Assembly: GCA_017516285.1 (NCBI GenBank)
Contig: JAFXDD010000006.1
Location: 1-64,000, forward strand
Source of the DNA: Lachnospiraceae bacterium
Lineage (GTDB): Bacteria; Bacillota_A; Clostridia; Lachnospirales; Lachnospiraceae
Direction of reading: 5' to 3'
Length of the DNA stretch: 64,000 nt
Shown here: positions 7,284 through 16,386 of the stretch, piece after piece
Numbering within the stretch: the stretch's first letter is position 1
Layout of the letters: every line of letters starts with the position of its first letter
Made by a program: the position numbers and the translations under genes
Notes under the pieces: model-generated
Databases searched by the model: none
The model's input: the letters and a program-made list of their open reading frames with translations, nothing else
What the model was told of the DNA's origin: nothing

Positions 7284-9242
7284 ATGAAAATATTTCCAGA
7301 TAAATATGAAGAACTTGATATAGACAAATTTGATAAGCAATTAATGGCTATTGTTAAAAAGATATATAGAGATGATGAAGTTGCTACGTTTATGTTGAGT
7401 TGTAATCCTACAAAAACAAAAGAGGGCATAGTTAATATATTGATTTCAGCATCAGGTGTACTTTGCATAAAAGTATTGAGTGAGGTAACACAAGGTGAAC
7501 TTATGCAAAAACTTTTTGAGCGGCAATTGCAACAGAAGCAAGAATTACAAATGATTATTGATCGAATGAAATTACATAAAGTTCTTGTTGAAAGGGGAGA
7601 TGTGAAATACTCAATTAAGGTAATCTCTCTATTTCCACAATGCTCAAAACCCGAGTTGATTGATAATCCGGCCATGAAGAAATTTAATGACTTTGTAAAT
7701 GAAGAATGCTTCTTTATAGATTTCTTCAATACATCTATGAGAGATACAGCATTTATAGACCGGATGATGACTTATGCTGGGAAAAGCCAAATTACAGGGG
7801 AGGTTTTGCCTGATATTGTAAATAGACTTACTCCAGAGTATACGATTCCTCAGAAAAAAGCAGCGATGGATCCAAAGGTTGAATTTAAGCAGACAGGGAA
7901 TCTTATTGACCAAGATGTGTCCGAAGCGGATCGAGCAGCATTAGCATATTTGCTCGATGATAGTCAAATAAATTATATTAATAAGATTAAGAAGGGTGAT
8001 CAGCTGATTATTGCTTGTGCAGGAAGTGGCAAAAGTGTTATTTTGCTTTCAAAATGTTTTAAAGTAGCTAGTTTAAATCCGGATAAAAGGTTTTTAGTTA
8101 CAGGGTATAATCGAAATTTGGTTAGTTATTTTAAGTGGTTGATTGATTCAGCAGGTTTCTCGTCAGAAAATGTAGAATGTCTTACTTTTCATAAATTAGC
8201 AGTCACTCTTTTGAAACGCAATGGATTGCAAGTACCTACTGTTGCAGACAACGATTACACAGATGTTGTCAATAAATTAGCAATATGCATAGAAGAAGGG
8301 AAGATAAAGGACCGTTATTACGGGATATTCATTGATGAGGTGCAAATGTTTGAAACGGAATGGTATAAAATTTGCTATCGCCTATTAGAAAACAAAGAAT
8401 CAGATGAACACTTTTTTGTTATTTGTGGAGACAAATCGCAGAGTGTTAAAAAGTCTATAAAAAGTGGAAAGGCACCATGGCAGGGACACGGCGAACAATA
8501 TCCGAATTTTAGAGGCAAAAGTTTTCCGATAGAAGTAAATTATAGGAATTCAATTCAGATCAATAACTACATAAGAAATTTTACAGATTATGCGTTGAGA
8601 TATGCTGAATTATTTAATATTCAGATGAATCAGGATTCGGATATTTTTTTAAGAGGGAAGGCCATTAGAGAAGGTATAGACCTAAGAATTGTTAATGTAC
8701 AACATCCCACGTCAGAGGCTGAAGCAATCGCAATTCTTAATCAAGTAATAGACATACATGATAATTACAAGATTCCTTATGATTCTATAGCAGTAATATA
8801 TTTTAATAAACAATACAAATGGATGAAAAATTGGGGAGAAAAGCATTATGAACCAATTGAACGATTACGCGAATTATTTAGAGAAGCAAATATTCCATCT
8901 TGTATGTTGGTAAACACACAAGACGATTATGCGGTTTCATATTCAAATATATCAGGCGTACCCATTGTTTCAATGGAATCATCATTAGGATTAGATTTTA
9001 AAGCAGTTGTTTTGTGTGGTTTAAGACCATTGGGATATTATGATGGTACAAAAGACATAACACTGTTAATGGATAATAAGAAAATCCCTAATCAAGATTT
9101 GGCAGATGCTTTTTGTAAAAATATTAATATTGTATATATGTCATGTGCAAGAGCTAAAGATGTATTGAGGGTAGTATTGACAGAAAATGAGAATGAGTCG
9201 TTTTATGCTAAACTACTAATTAAAGCATATGAGGAGGAATAG
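7284..9242 (+). CDS. UvrD-like superfamily I helicase with extended N-terminus
   Basis: The 652-residue protein has SF1A helicase motifs: Walker A CAGSGKSV near residue 248, Walker B IFIDEVQMF near 346, motif III GDKSQSV near 383, motif IV-like NYRNS near 419, SMESSLGLDFKAVVL near 560 and the terminal YMSCARAKDVLRVV near 617. The first 200 residues are not motor and look like a divergent nuclease/NERD-type or sensor region, without a clear catalytic motif. Asp-Glu-Val-Gln replaces the usual DEAQ/DEXQ context only slightly, so ATPase activity is expected. It is followed after 2 bases by the solenoid gene, and so is part of one operon. Confidence 0.85.
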   Translation: MKIFPDKYEELDIDKFDKQLMAIVKKIYRDDEVATFMLSCNPTKTKEGIVNILISASGVLCIKVLSEVTQGELMQKLFERQLQQKQELQMIIDRMKLHKVLVERGDVKYSIKVISLFPQCSKPELIDNPAMKKFNDFVNEECFFIDFFNTSMRDTAFIDRMMTYAGKSQITGEVLPDIVNRLTPEYTIPQKKAAMDPKVEFKQTGNLIDQDVSEADRAALAYLLDDSQINYINKIKKGDQLIIACAGSGKSVILLSKCFKVASLNPDKRFLVTGYNRNLVSYFKWLIDSAGFSSENVECLTFHKLAVTLLKRNGLQVPTVADNDYTDVVNKLAICIEEGKIKDRYYGIFIDEVQMFETEWYKICYRLLENKESDEHFFVICGDKSQSVKKSIKSGKAPWQGHGEQYPNFRGKSFPIEVNYRNSIQINNYIRNFTDYALRYAELFNIQMNQDSDIFLRGKAIREGIDLRIVNVQHPTSEAEAIAILNQVIDIHDNYKIPYDSIAVIYFNKQYKWMKNWGEKHYEPIERLRELFREANIPSCMLVNTQDDYAVSYSNISGVPIVSMESSLGLDFKAVVLCGLRPLGYYDGTKDITLLMDNKKIPNQDLADAFCKNINIVYMSCARAKDVLRVVLTENENESFYAKLLIKAYEEE

Positions 9243-9244
9243 GC

Positions 9245-10228
9245 GTGAGATACAACGAAAATGACGGAGAAGAGATAAATGGTAAAATTGTTATTTCAAC
9301 GGAAATAGATTTAAATCCTGTATTTGAAATTAGTTGTGTTGTTGTTGGTAATATTAAGTCTCATATAATCAAAGCTAATTATGACTTAATTATACTTGGA
9401 GATGTTGAGGCGAACAGATTAGATGTGGCGGGAAATTTCACATGTATCGGTAATTGCAGTTGTGAGAGTGTTTCCGTTCAGGGAACTTGTTCTATTATAG
9501 GAAATCTTTCTAGTGAGGAAGGTTTTATCGGGGATGCACTGACTGTTAAAGAGTTGTGTATTGATACAATGGAGATTAAAGGGTCGTTATCATGTGTAAA
9601 CATGGAATGCAATGATGATGTAACTTGTACGGGAAATGTGCTGATTGCTGAAGGATTAACAGGGACGGGGGCTTTGTCAAGTAAGATGACGGTGTGTGGA
9701 GAATATTCATTGTTGGATAATACATCCGGAGTATTTATCGCGGATACTCTAGAAATGGAAAAGCCTACGATATTAAGCCCACAAGTAAAAAGGGATTCGA
9801 TAGACATAGAAGAGTGGAAAGTAAAAGCTAAGCGACAGTCTCCAGCGGTGTTTTATAGTGAATTGGCAAGGCTAGCAGAGCAACATGCGGAATATAAAAA
9901 AGAGTGCAATGCATTCCAAAAATTAAGGGTTGTTGAGGATGTTGTAAAGCTTCCGAGTATAAAAACATATGTAGAAATTATTGATATTTTGAATCGAAAT
10001 TATAAAATTATTAGTAGTTCAAAATTATTCCAAAAAGTAAAGACTTGTTTTGAAAGTTTTACATATGAAGATATTAATCATTCAAAAATGACAAAAATAT
10101 CCCAGAAAGATTTTGCTCAAATGTTACATATTATCACTTTTAGACCAAAACTGTTTGACGATAGTATACGAGAGTTAATTCTTGAAACGTTGTGTATGTA
10201 TGTAGGAATGGATTTGGAAGTTTTTTAA
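9245..10228 (+). CDS. Bactofilin-like beta-solenoid protein
   Basis: The 327-residue protein starts at GTG 9245 behind GGAGGAA and only 2 bases after the helicase stop. Residues about 25-170 are short repeating strands with glycine turns (VVVGNI, IILGDV, VAGNF, IIGNL, IKGSL, CTGNV), the pattern of right-handed beta-helices such as bactofilins (polymer-forming domain). The C-terminal 140 residues are helical with no family recognised. Bactofilins polymerise; an equivalent in a helicase operon could form a scaffold or filament, but that is speculation. The region is rich in cysteine, with no zinc-finger spacing. Confidence 0.6.
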   Translation: MRYNENDGEEINGKIVISTEIDLNPVFEISCVVVGNIKSHIIKANYDLIILGDVEANRLDVAGNFTCIGNCSCESVSVQGTCSIIGNLSSEEGFIGDALTVKELCIDTMEIKGSLSCVNMECNDDVTCTGNVLIAEGLTGTGALSSKMTVCGEYSLLDNTSGVFIADTLEMEKPTILSPQVKRDSIDIEEWKVKAKRQSPAVFYSELARLAEQHAEYKKECNAFQKLRVVEDVVKLPSIKTYVEIIDILNRNYKIISSSKLFQKVKTCFESFTYEDINHSKMTKISQKDFAQMLHIITFRPKLFDDSIRELILETLCMYVGMDLEVF

Positions 10229-10462
10229 GATGGACATCAGGAGATAGTAGCTGTAGAGAAGATAGAACAAGCTAAAAAGGACCAACCTACTTTGGAGATT
10301 AAAGTAGGAGACACGGTACTTGTTGTTCGAGGAGTATGGACGGATACGGTAGGCGAGATTATCAGCATTAACGAGCTCAAGAAGACGATAACAATGAATG
10401 TTATGTTATTTGGTCGGAATACGTCAGTGGAGATTTCGTTTTCAGAAATTAAGAAATTATAG
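10229..10462 (+). pseudogene. Orphan NusG-type KOW domain fragment
   Basis: Directly after the TAA at 10226-10228, and in the same frame, the DNA codes for a NusG C-terminal domain: VGDTVLVVRGVWTDTVGEI, then INELKKTI, MLFGRNTSVEISFSEIKKL, stop at 10460-10462. The pattern G-D-x-V ... FGR-x-(T/S)-x-V-E is diagnostic of NusG/LoaP KOW domains. There is no ATG, GTG or TTG near its beginning, although CAGGAGAT at 10238-10245 resembles a ribosome site, and no NGN domain precedes it. It is either a remnant of a specialised NusG or could be made by readthrough of the solenoid stop codon. Confidence 0.6.
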
Positions 10463-10496
10463 ATAACAAGTATTATAGTAGACGAAAGGAAAAAGA

Positions 10497-13400
10497 ATGA
10501 ATACTCAACAAGCACATAGTATATTTGCAGAACAAATCGCTCAGGAACTAATAGGAGAGTTAACTGGTGAAAATGTTGATTATCTTGTGGGGAAGGTACC
10601 AGAGGAAAAATTTATTGTAGGTCAGCTTTCACCAAAAGCGGATAGTTCTGAGTTTTTAACATCTAGAACTATAATTAATGCTGTCGGAATTAATTTTAAT
10701 ATTGACAAAAGTGCGGTTAATGGCTGTGAATTAGTGGTACATTTATGCGGGAATCTTTTTTATAGGACGTTTCCTACATATGATGAGCAGTGCCAAGCTA
10801 TAGTTTTGGAATACAATAAAAAGCTTGGTAAGGAATATTCTTCATTGAAACAATTTTTTGAAGATGAAGAGATTTATAAGCAGTTTTGGGACGAGAAGAA
10901 AGGTGTTCCTAATCCTAACTATAGGGTTTCAATATTGAATACTTATAGGAAAATATCTTTAGAGGATTATGGTATTACGGTTTCATTAAAAGTATCAGAT
11001 GTTTATGATGATAGTCTAGCAATAGGTGTTGTGGATGAGACGAGTAAAATTAATGAGCAACTGCGGTCTACAATAAATAACATAATAAAGAATTTTGTGA
11101 TTAATCAAGATGATTATTATGCTTATGAGATAAAAGAAAAAATGTCTATATATGATATGAAATCGCGAGAAACATGGGAGAGCTTTTTGGCTAATTCAAA
11201 AAAAGAGACAAAACTTCTTCCGAATTGGGCGCTGGCAGTTAATTGCGAAATAAGAGAAATTGATGGACTTATTAATATTGATATTAAATTTGTAAATAAA
11301 GCAGAACAACTTGAATCTGAACTGAAGCAGAAACGACAGAAGGAGCATACAAGAATTTCTACAATCTTTAATGCCAGACTAAAAGTGGAACTGTTGAATG
11401 CGACATATATACCGATAAAACTAGAGCATTTTAAGGACGATTATAAGTACGATAAGACGCAGCCGGCGATTGGATTTAATTGCAATATTGATTTTGAAGA
11501 TTTGCATTCAACACAAGATTATCTTGCAACCACAAATGTGCCTATATTTAGACAATACAGATTAAAGACAAATGATAATATTCCTGCACGTTTTTCTGAT
11601 TTAGTAGATGCTCCAGTTAAGACACTGAATAAAATTTTGGAAGGAATGAAATCGGTACTGGCAGAGTGGAATGAATACTATCAATCCAAGCAGGATGAGT
11701 ATACAGAAAATGCACTTGAAAATATGGAAAGAGAGATAAGTGACTTTGAACTAGAAATAGACCGATTTGCCATAGGTATCAACTTAATTAATGATTATTC
11801 GATAGTTCGAGATGCATTTGTGAAAATGAATCAGGCTTTTATGAATTCACCCAAAAGTTATGGTGGGTGGAGACTGTTTCAGATTGTATATATTGTGTCT
11901 GTAATATTAGATATTGTTACAACCGAGAATAAAATAGTCCTTCCTGAAAGCATTAGAGGAAAGTCTACATTTAATTATGTAGATATTATTTATTTTCCTA
12001 CTGGGGGCGGTAAAACAGAGGCATTTTTAGGAACAGTTGTATTTACGCTCTTTTTTGACCGTCTTAGAGGAAAAGATAAAGGTGTTTCAGCAATTGTGAG
12101 ATATCCATTGCGTCTATTAGCGGCACAACAAGCTTCGCGTGTGGCCAACATACTTGCTCAAGCGGAATTGATAAGGAGAAGTTCGCCGGAAATGATGCAA
12201 ACTACAGAGTTTGCATTAGGATATTTATGTGGAGAGGGAAATACACCAAATAAAATAGATGCGTTTGAAATGAAAGAAATCGAAGAGATTTCTCAGGAAG
12301 AACGAGATAGACGTTTCTTGGTTGTAGAAAAATGTCCGTTTTGTGGAAGTGATTTGCATGTATATAGAGATAGTGAAAAACTGCGCTTAATGCATGCATG
12401 TGGAAACGAGGAATGTGGAGAGAGTATCCTGCCTATTTATATTGTTGACGCAGAAATTTATCGTTATTTACCATCGGTAATAATTAGTACGGTAGATAAA
12501 ATGGCGGCTATTGGTTTGAACCGTAATTTTCCTGCTATCTATAGAGGGGCAACATGTAAATGCAAAAAACATGGATTCTGCGGAGTGAATGAATGCATAG
12601 TAGGAAATAAGAAAAATAAGCAGTGTGATGAGGAGACTTTTGAACCCGTGTCGTTCTATGACCCGGTACCGACATTATTAGTTCAGGATGAATTGCATTT
12701 GATTAGAGAATCATTAGGAACATATGATGCACATTACGAGACATTTACAGATTATTATTGTAGGTATCATACATCATCGCATAGAGGAATGAAAATAATT
12801 GGTGCTACTGCAACAATTTCTAATTATGAAGACCAAGTTGAAGAATTGTTTATGAAGAATCCAAGAAGATTTCCTTGTGAATCAATAAACTTGAAAAAAC
12901 ATTTTTATTATTATATAGACGAGACAGAATTGAATCGTATTATATTTGGATATGCACCGTTTGGTAGGTCTGTAGCGTATGGCGTCGTTTATTCGATGAA
13001 GGATATTAGAACTGTAATATGGAAGTATGTTTCTGATCCAGAATTGGTGAAAAAAATAGCGGGACTAGAAACATTGTCGTTTGAAGAAGCAAAAAAATTG
13101 GCTCAGGATTATTGGATGCTTATTGAATACAATAATGTGAAATTAGATAGCCAGAACATCATCGGTGCTTTGAACAACCCTGTGAATATTGAATTGGCAG
13201 ATGAGAAGGTACGTACATATGTATCGGCAAAGATGACTGGTGACGATACATTTCAGGAAGTTAGAAAGACATTAGCACAGATTGAAAATGCAGAGGATAT
13301 TGTTGATGATTTGGAATTTAATATGATTGCTGCAACAAGTATGATCTCCCATGGTGTTGATGCTGACCGATTCAATGAAATTTTATTTTTTGGTATGCCT

Positions 13401-13952
13401 GGTAGTACGGCCGAGTATATTCAGGCATATTCTAGAGCTGGGCGCAAGTATCCGGGAATAGTTGTAGACATTATTAGACCGTCAAGACCTACTGACCAAA
13501 GTTATTTGAGATATTTTTATAAGTTTCATGAGTACAAGGATATCTTGATTGATCCAGTACCAGTAAATAGATGGGCGAATAAATCTATAGATGTTACGTT
13601 ACCAGGTATCTTTTCGGGAATGATGCTGGCAATATATTTACCAAAAAGTTCGAGACGTATATATATGGCAAGCGAATTAAAAAAGGATATATTGGAGGGG
13701 CTAATCGACCCTGAAGAGGTAAAGAGAGAACTTTATCTAATCTATGGCTGTGTTCGTCCAGATGGGTCAGAGTACAATAAAGGCAAAATTTTTAAACGTA
13801 AGGTCGATGAGGCTGTTGATACGATTTTTGAAAGGATGAATGAAAAAACTATTACAGACGAATATATAACAGCCGGATTAAATGCAATAGGCTTTCATGT
13901 AATGAATAGTTTGCGTGACACAGAAAAACAACTATTGGTTGAAGTGAACTAA
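10497..13952 (+). CDS. DrmA-like superfamily II helicase
   Basis: The 1151-residue protein has a long N-terminal part (about 1-480), Walker A FPTGGGKTEAFLG near residue 500, RYPLRLLAAQQA (motif Ia), zinc-type cysteines CPFCGSD...CGNEECG (612-640) and a second Cys cluster (686-705), Walker B-like LLVQDELHLI near 729, IGATATISN near 768 and motif VI QAYSRAGRKYPG near 974. This layout, and the neighbour with DUF1998, match DrmA of DISARM phage-defence systems, an ATPase that with DrmB senses and translocates on foreign DNA. AAAGGA lies 8 bases before ATG 10497; DrmB follows after 13 bases. DEXH is replaced by DELH. Confidence 0.8.
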   Translation: MNTQQAHSIFAEQIAQELIGELTGENVDYLVGKVPEEKFIVGQLSPKADSSEFLTSRTIINAVGINFNIDKSAVNGCELVVHLCGNLFYRTFPTYDEQCQAIVLEYNKKLGKEYSSLKQFFEDEEIYKQFWDEKKGVPNPNYRVSILNTYRKISLEDYGITVSLKVSDVYDDSLAIGVVDETSKINEQLRSTINNIIKNFVINQDDYYAYEIKEKMSIYDMKSRETWESFLANSKKETKLLPNWALAVNCEIREIDGLINIDIKFVNKAEQLESELKQKRQKEHTRISTIFNARLKVELLNATYIPIKLEHFKDDYKYDKTQPAIGFNCNIDFEDLHSTQDYLATTNVPIFRQYRLKTNDNIPARFSDLVDAPVKTLNKILEGMKSVLAEWNEYYQSKQDEYTENALENMEREISDFELEIDRFAIGINLINDYSIVRDAFVKMNQAFMNSPKSYGGWRLFQIVYIVSVILDIVTTENKIVLPESIRGKSTFNYVDIIYFPTGGGKTEAFLGTVVFTLFFDRLRGKDKGVSAIVRYPLRLLAAQQASRVANILAQAELIRRSSPEMMQTTEFALGYLCGEGNTPNKIDAFEMKEIEEISQEERDRRFLVVEKCPFCGSDLHVYRDSEKLRLMHACGNEECGESILPIYIVDAEIYRYLPSVIISTVDKMAAIGLNRNFPAIYRGATCKCKKHGFCGVNECIVGNKKNKQCDEETFEPVSFYDPVPTLLVQDELHLIRESLGTYDAHYETFTDYYCRYHTSSHRGMKIIGATATISNYEDQVEELFMKNPRRFPCESINLKKHFYYYIDETELNRIIFGYAPFGRSVAYGVVYSMKDIRTVIWKYVSDPELVKKIAGLETLSFEEAKKLAQDYWMLIEYNNVKLDSQNIIGALNNPVNIELADEKVRTYVSAKMTGDDTFQEVRKTLAQIENAEDIVDDLEFNMIAATSMISHGVDADRFNEILFFGMPGSTAEYIQAYSRAGRKYPGIVVDIIRPSRPTDQSYLRYFYKFHEYKDILIDPVPVNRWANKSIDVTLPGIFSGMMLAIYLPKSSRRIYMASELKKDILEGLIDPEEVKRELYLIYGCVRPDGSEYNKGKIFKRKVDEAVDTIFERMNEKTITDEYITAGLNAIGFHVMNSLRDTEKQLLVEVN

Positions 13953-13965
13953 AGAGGGTACTAGA

Positions 13966-15879
13966 ATGGCAAGTAAAAAAGAAAATCAAATGTTTAGAAG
14001 TACATCACAGGCATTATACAAATATGTACCATTGCGATGGATTGATTTCTATTTCTCACAGTCAAGGAGGGGAATTACTGCTTTTGTTGACAGATGGAGT
14101 AGCCTACCATTAGAAGATATTAATAAAAAGAGGTTACTGAGAAGGGTTAGCGAGGCAGTAGAAAGTTATCGTAGTCAAAATGGAGCCTTATTTGGCGGTG
14201 GTGAAAATGCATGTCTAAAAAATATTGGAAGCACCATAAATGAAGAAACATATACTGTATTAACACCAAGAGTTAGCGAGTTTGACCGAGCAATTGCAGC
14301 AAGTGTAAGCCCGAAGGTGTTTTTTTGTGAAAAGTGCAGAAGGGTTCAAAGATTTAAAAGGGATTCGCACTATTCGTATATCATTAAACAGAACTGTAAA
14401 CATTGTGGCGGAAATTTAGTCCAACTAAGAGATATATATTATTGCAAATGTGGTTGGGCTGGTGATGTTGCAATTGGCAGTTGTGATATACACAAAGATG
14501 CACCGGTCCGAATTGATATTAGAAAGCACACGTACGAGTGTACTGTGTGTCATAGGTCAACTGCAATTTTTAGACTTTGTCCAGAATGTAATACAAAAAT
14601 TAGACCAAATAACGTTTTGGATTCGGCGCAATCGTTTGTGAAAAGTTTGAGTGTTATTGATTTGCTTGATCCAAAGATGGATGATTTTCTTACTCAAGAG
14701 GAAGAAGGAGCAGTAAGCATAGTTGCAAACTATCTTGAATTAATCAGTGAGTCAGAATTCAAAAAACTTGTTAAGTATGGGCGAAGCAGTCAAAAAGAAA
14801 TAAAAAATGAGTCATACGAGTCCCTTTTAAAAACATTTTTAGATCAAGGGATGCCACAAGAATATGCTGAAATGGCTGCAAAGGCTGCTTGTAAAGTCGG
14901 CGAGAGTGACCCTATTGAACAGGCGATCAATATGGCTAATGCATATATAGATGACATTTCAAAAATGAACGCATATGCAGAACTTTTATTGGAATACAAT
15001 GCTGTAAAGTATGGGGAAGACATTGTTGATTTAGATACAGCCATTGAGAGAGCAAAGGAACTTAACGCCTTTGTAAATGTCGAGAAGTTAAAAGCAAAAA
15101 TTGAACGTAGAGGTTTTACTTCCATGCAGGCATGCGATAGAATTCCTTTTTTGCAATGCTCATATGGATTTACAAGGGAGTATGTAGATAGTGCTTCAGC
15201 ACCAACAAATAATATGCAACCAGTTGTATTACATGGATTCCCAGATGAAAATGCAGAAAAGAAAAATGTATATGCCACGAAACTTCAAACGGAAGGAGTA
15301 CTATTCGAAATAGATAGAGTTAAGATTTTGAAATGGTTGCTCAAGAATGGTGTTATTAAGGAAACAGATTTACCTGTTAATATGGATGATGAAATTGCAG
15401 TGAAGGCATGGTTTATCAATCACATTAATCTTGGAGCGATACAACCATTTTCTTTGCTGAGTGCTGAAGAAGATGCAATTACATATTATGTTTACAGATT
15501 AGTTCATACAATTTCTCATACATTGATCATAGCAGCGGCAGAAGTGTGCGGGTTAGATAAAAATTCTTTGTCAGAATATATCTTTCCGAACGTGCCAGCA
15601 ATATTTATTTATTGTCAGAACTCACAAGGGTTTAATATGGGAGCATTGTTTAGTGTATTTGAAATGTATTTGGATAAGTGGCTAGATAACTCATATCAAG
15701 CAGCAAAGGAATGTGTTTTTGATCCTGTGTGTCGAGAGGTAGATGCTGCTTGCACAGGCTGTATCTTTACAAATGAAATATCATGTCAGCATTTTAATCA
15801 TGATCTTGATAGAAATTTGTTGATAGGAAAAATGGATAAAAAGACGGAAATACGATTTTATGGTTTCTGGGAGGACTAG
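13966..15879 (+). CDS. DrmB-like zinc protein (DUF1998)
   Basis: The 637-residue protein has an N-terminal domain with WIDFYFSQSRRGITAF, then several zinc knuckles (CEKCRR..., CKHCGG, CKCGW, CTVCHRST, CPECN; about residues 120-215), and a C-terminal DUF1998-type domain with LVHTISHTLIIAAAEVCGL (about 505-530), and a terminal cysteine cluster CTGCIF...SCQHFNHDLDRNLL (about 598-620). This is the build of DrmB, the partner of the DrmA helicase in DISARM. It starts 13 bases after the DrmA stop and ends 2 bases before the NERD gene, so translational coupling is likely. No catalytic motif is expected; DrmB stabilises DNA binding by DrmA. Confidence 0.8.
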   Translation: MASKKENQMFRSTSQALYKYVPLRWIDFYFSQSRRGITAFVDRWSSLPLEDINKKRLLRRVSEAVESYRSQNGALFGGGENACLKNIGSTINEETYTVLTPRVSEFDRAIAASVSPKVFFCEKCRRVQRFKRDSHYSYIIKQNCKHCGGNLVQLRDIYYCKCGWAGDVAIGSCDIHKDAPVRIDIRKHTYECTVCHRSTAIFRLCPECNTKIRPNNVLDSAQSFVKSLSVIDLLDPKMDDFLTQEEEGAVSIVANYLELISESEFKKLVKYGRSSQKEIKNESYESLLKTFLDQGMPQEYAEMAAKAACKVGESDPIEQAINMANAYIDDISKMNAYAELLLEYNAVKYGEDIVDLDTAIERAKELNAFVNVEKLKAKIERRGFTSMQACDRIPFLQCSYGFTREYVDSASAPTNNMQPVVLHGFPDENAEKKNVYATKLQTEGVLFEIDRVKILKWLLKNGVIKETDLPVNMDDEIAVKAWFINHINLGAIQPFSLLSAEEDAITYYVYRLVHTISHTLIIAAAEVCGLDKNSLSEYIFPNVPAIFIYCQNSQGFNMGALFSVFEMYLDKWLDNSYQAAKECVFDPVCREVDAACTGCIFTNEISCQHFNHDLDRNLLIGKMDKKTEIRFYGFWED

Positions 15880-15881
15880 TT

Positions 15882-16382
15882 ATGGCTATTATGCACCCAA
15901 AAAATCTAAATAATTTTGATGCTACTAAATCGGAACGTGCAATGTTTGAAGCACTTGAGCAACAATTAGATAATTCTTATCATGTCTTTTATTCAGTAAC
16001 GTGGTATACGGAAGAAAAAGGAGTACGTGTAAATAGTGAATGCGATTTCCTTGTTTTTAATTCGAATTATGGTTTTTTAACTATAGAAGTAAAAGGTGGA
16101 ACAAAAATAGAAGTTGAAGAAGGAGAATGGACACTTTATGCGTATAATAAGCATGGAGAGATTGAAAGCAGAAAATTAACCAAAAGTCCATATAAGCAGG
16201 CAGAAAGTAGCATGCATTATTTTAGGAAATACTATAAGAAAGAGACTTTAACGAATTTTAGAGGAACTTTTGGTATGGCAGTTGCATTTCCATTTTTCTA
16301 TGTTGACGTAGATATGGAAAATGACGCTCCAAAAGAACTTACAATTCAGCTTAAGGATATGAAAAATCTGGAAAGTAATTAG
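15882..16382 (+). CDS. NERD nuclease-related domain, upstream half of a split NERD-helicase
   Basis: The 166 residues contain a NERD domain: ATKSERAMFEALEQQL, NSECDFLVFNSNYGFLTIEVKGG (the D ... E-V-K catalytic strand of PD-(D/E)XK-like nucleases), and SPYKQAESSMHYFRK. The frame ends KDMKNLESN-stop, just where family members continue into a helicase. The helicase half follows in the +1 frame from 16363 (see next entry). GGGAGG precedes ATG 15882. As it stands it would yield a free NERD protein; an intact gene of about 535 residues is the likely ancestral form. Confidence 0.75.
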   Translation: MAIMHPKNLNNFDATKSERAMFEALEQQLDNSYHVFYSVTWYTEEKGVRVNSECDFLVFNSNYGFLTIEVKGGTKIEVEEGEWTLYAYNKHGEIESRKLTKSPYKQAESSMHYFRKYYKKETLTNFRGTFGMAVAFPFFYVDVDMENDAPKELTIQLKDMKNLESN

Positions 16383-16386
16383 AGAG

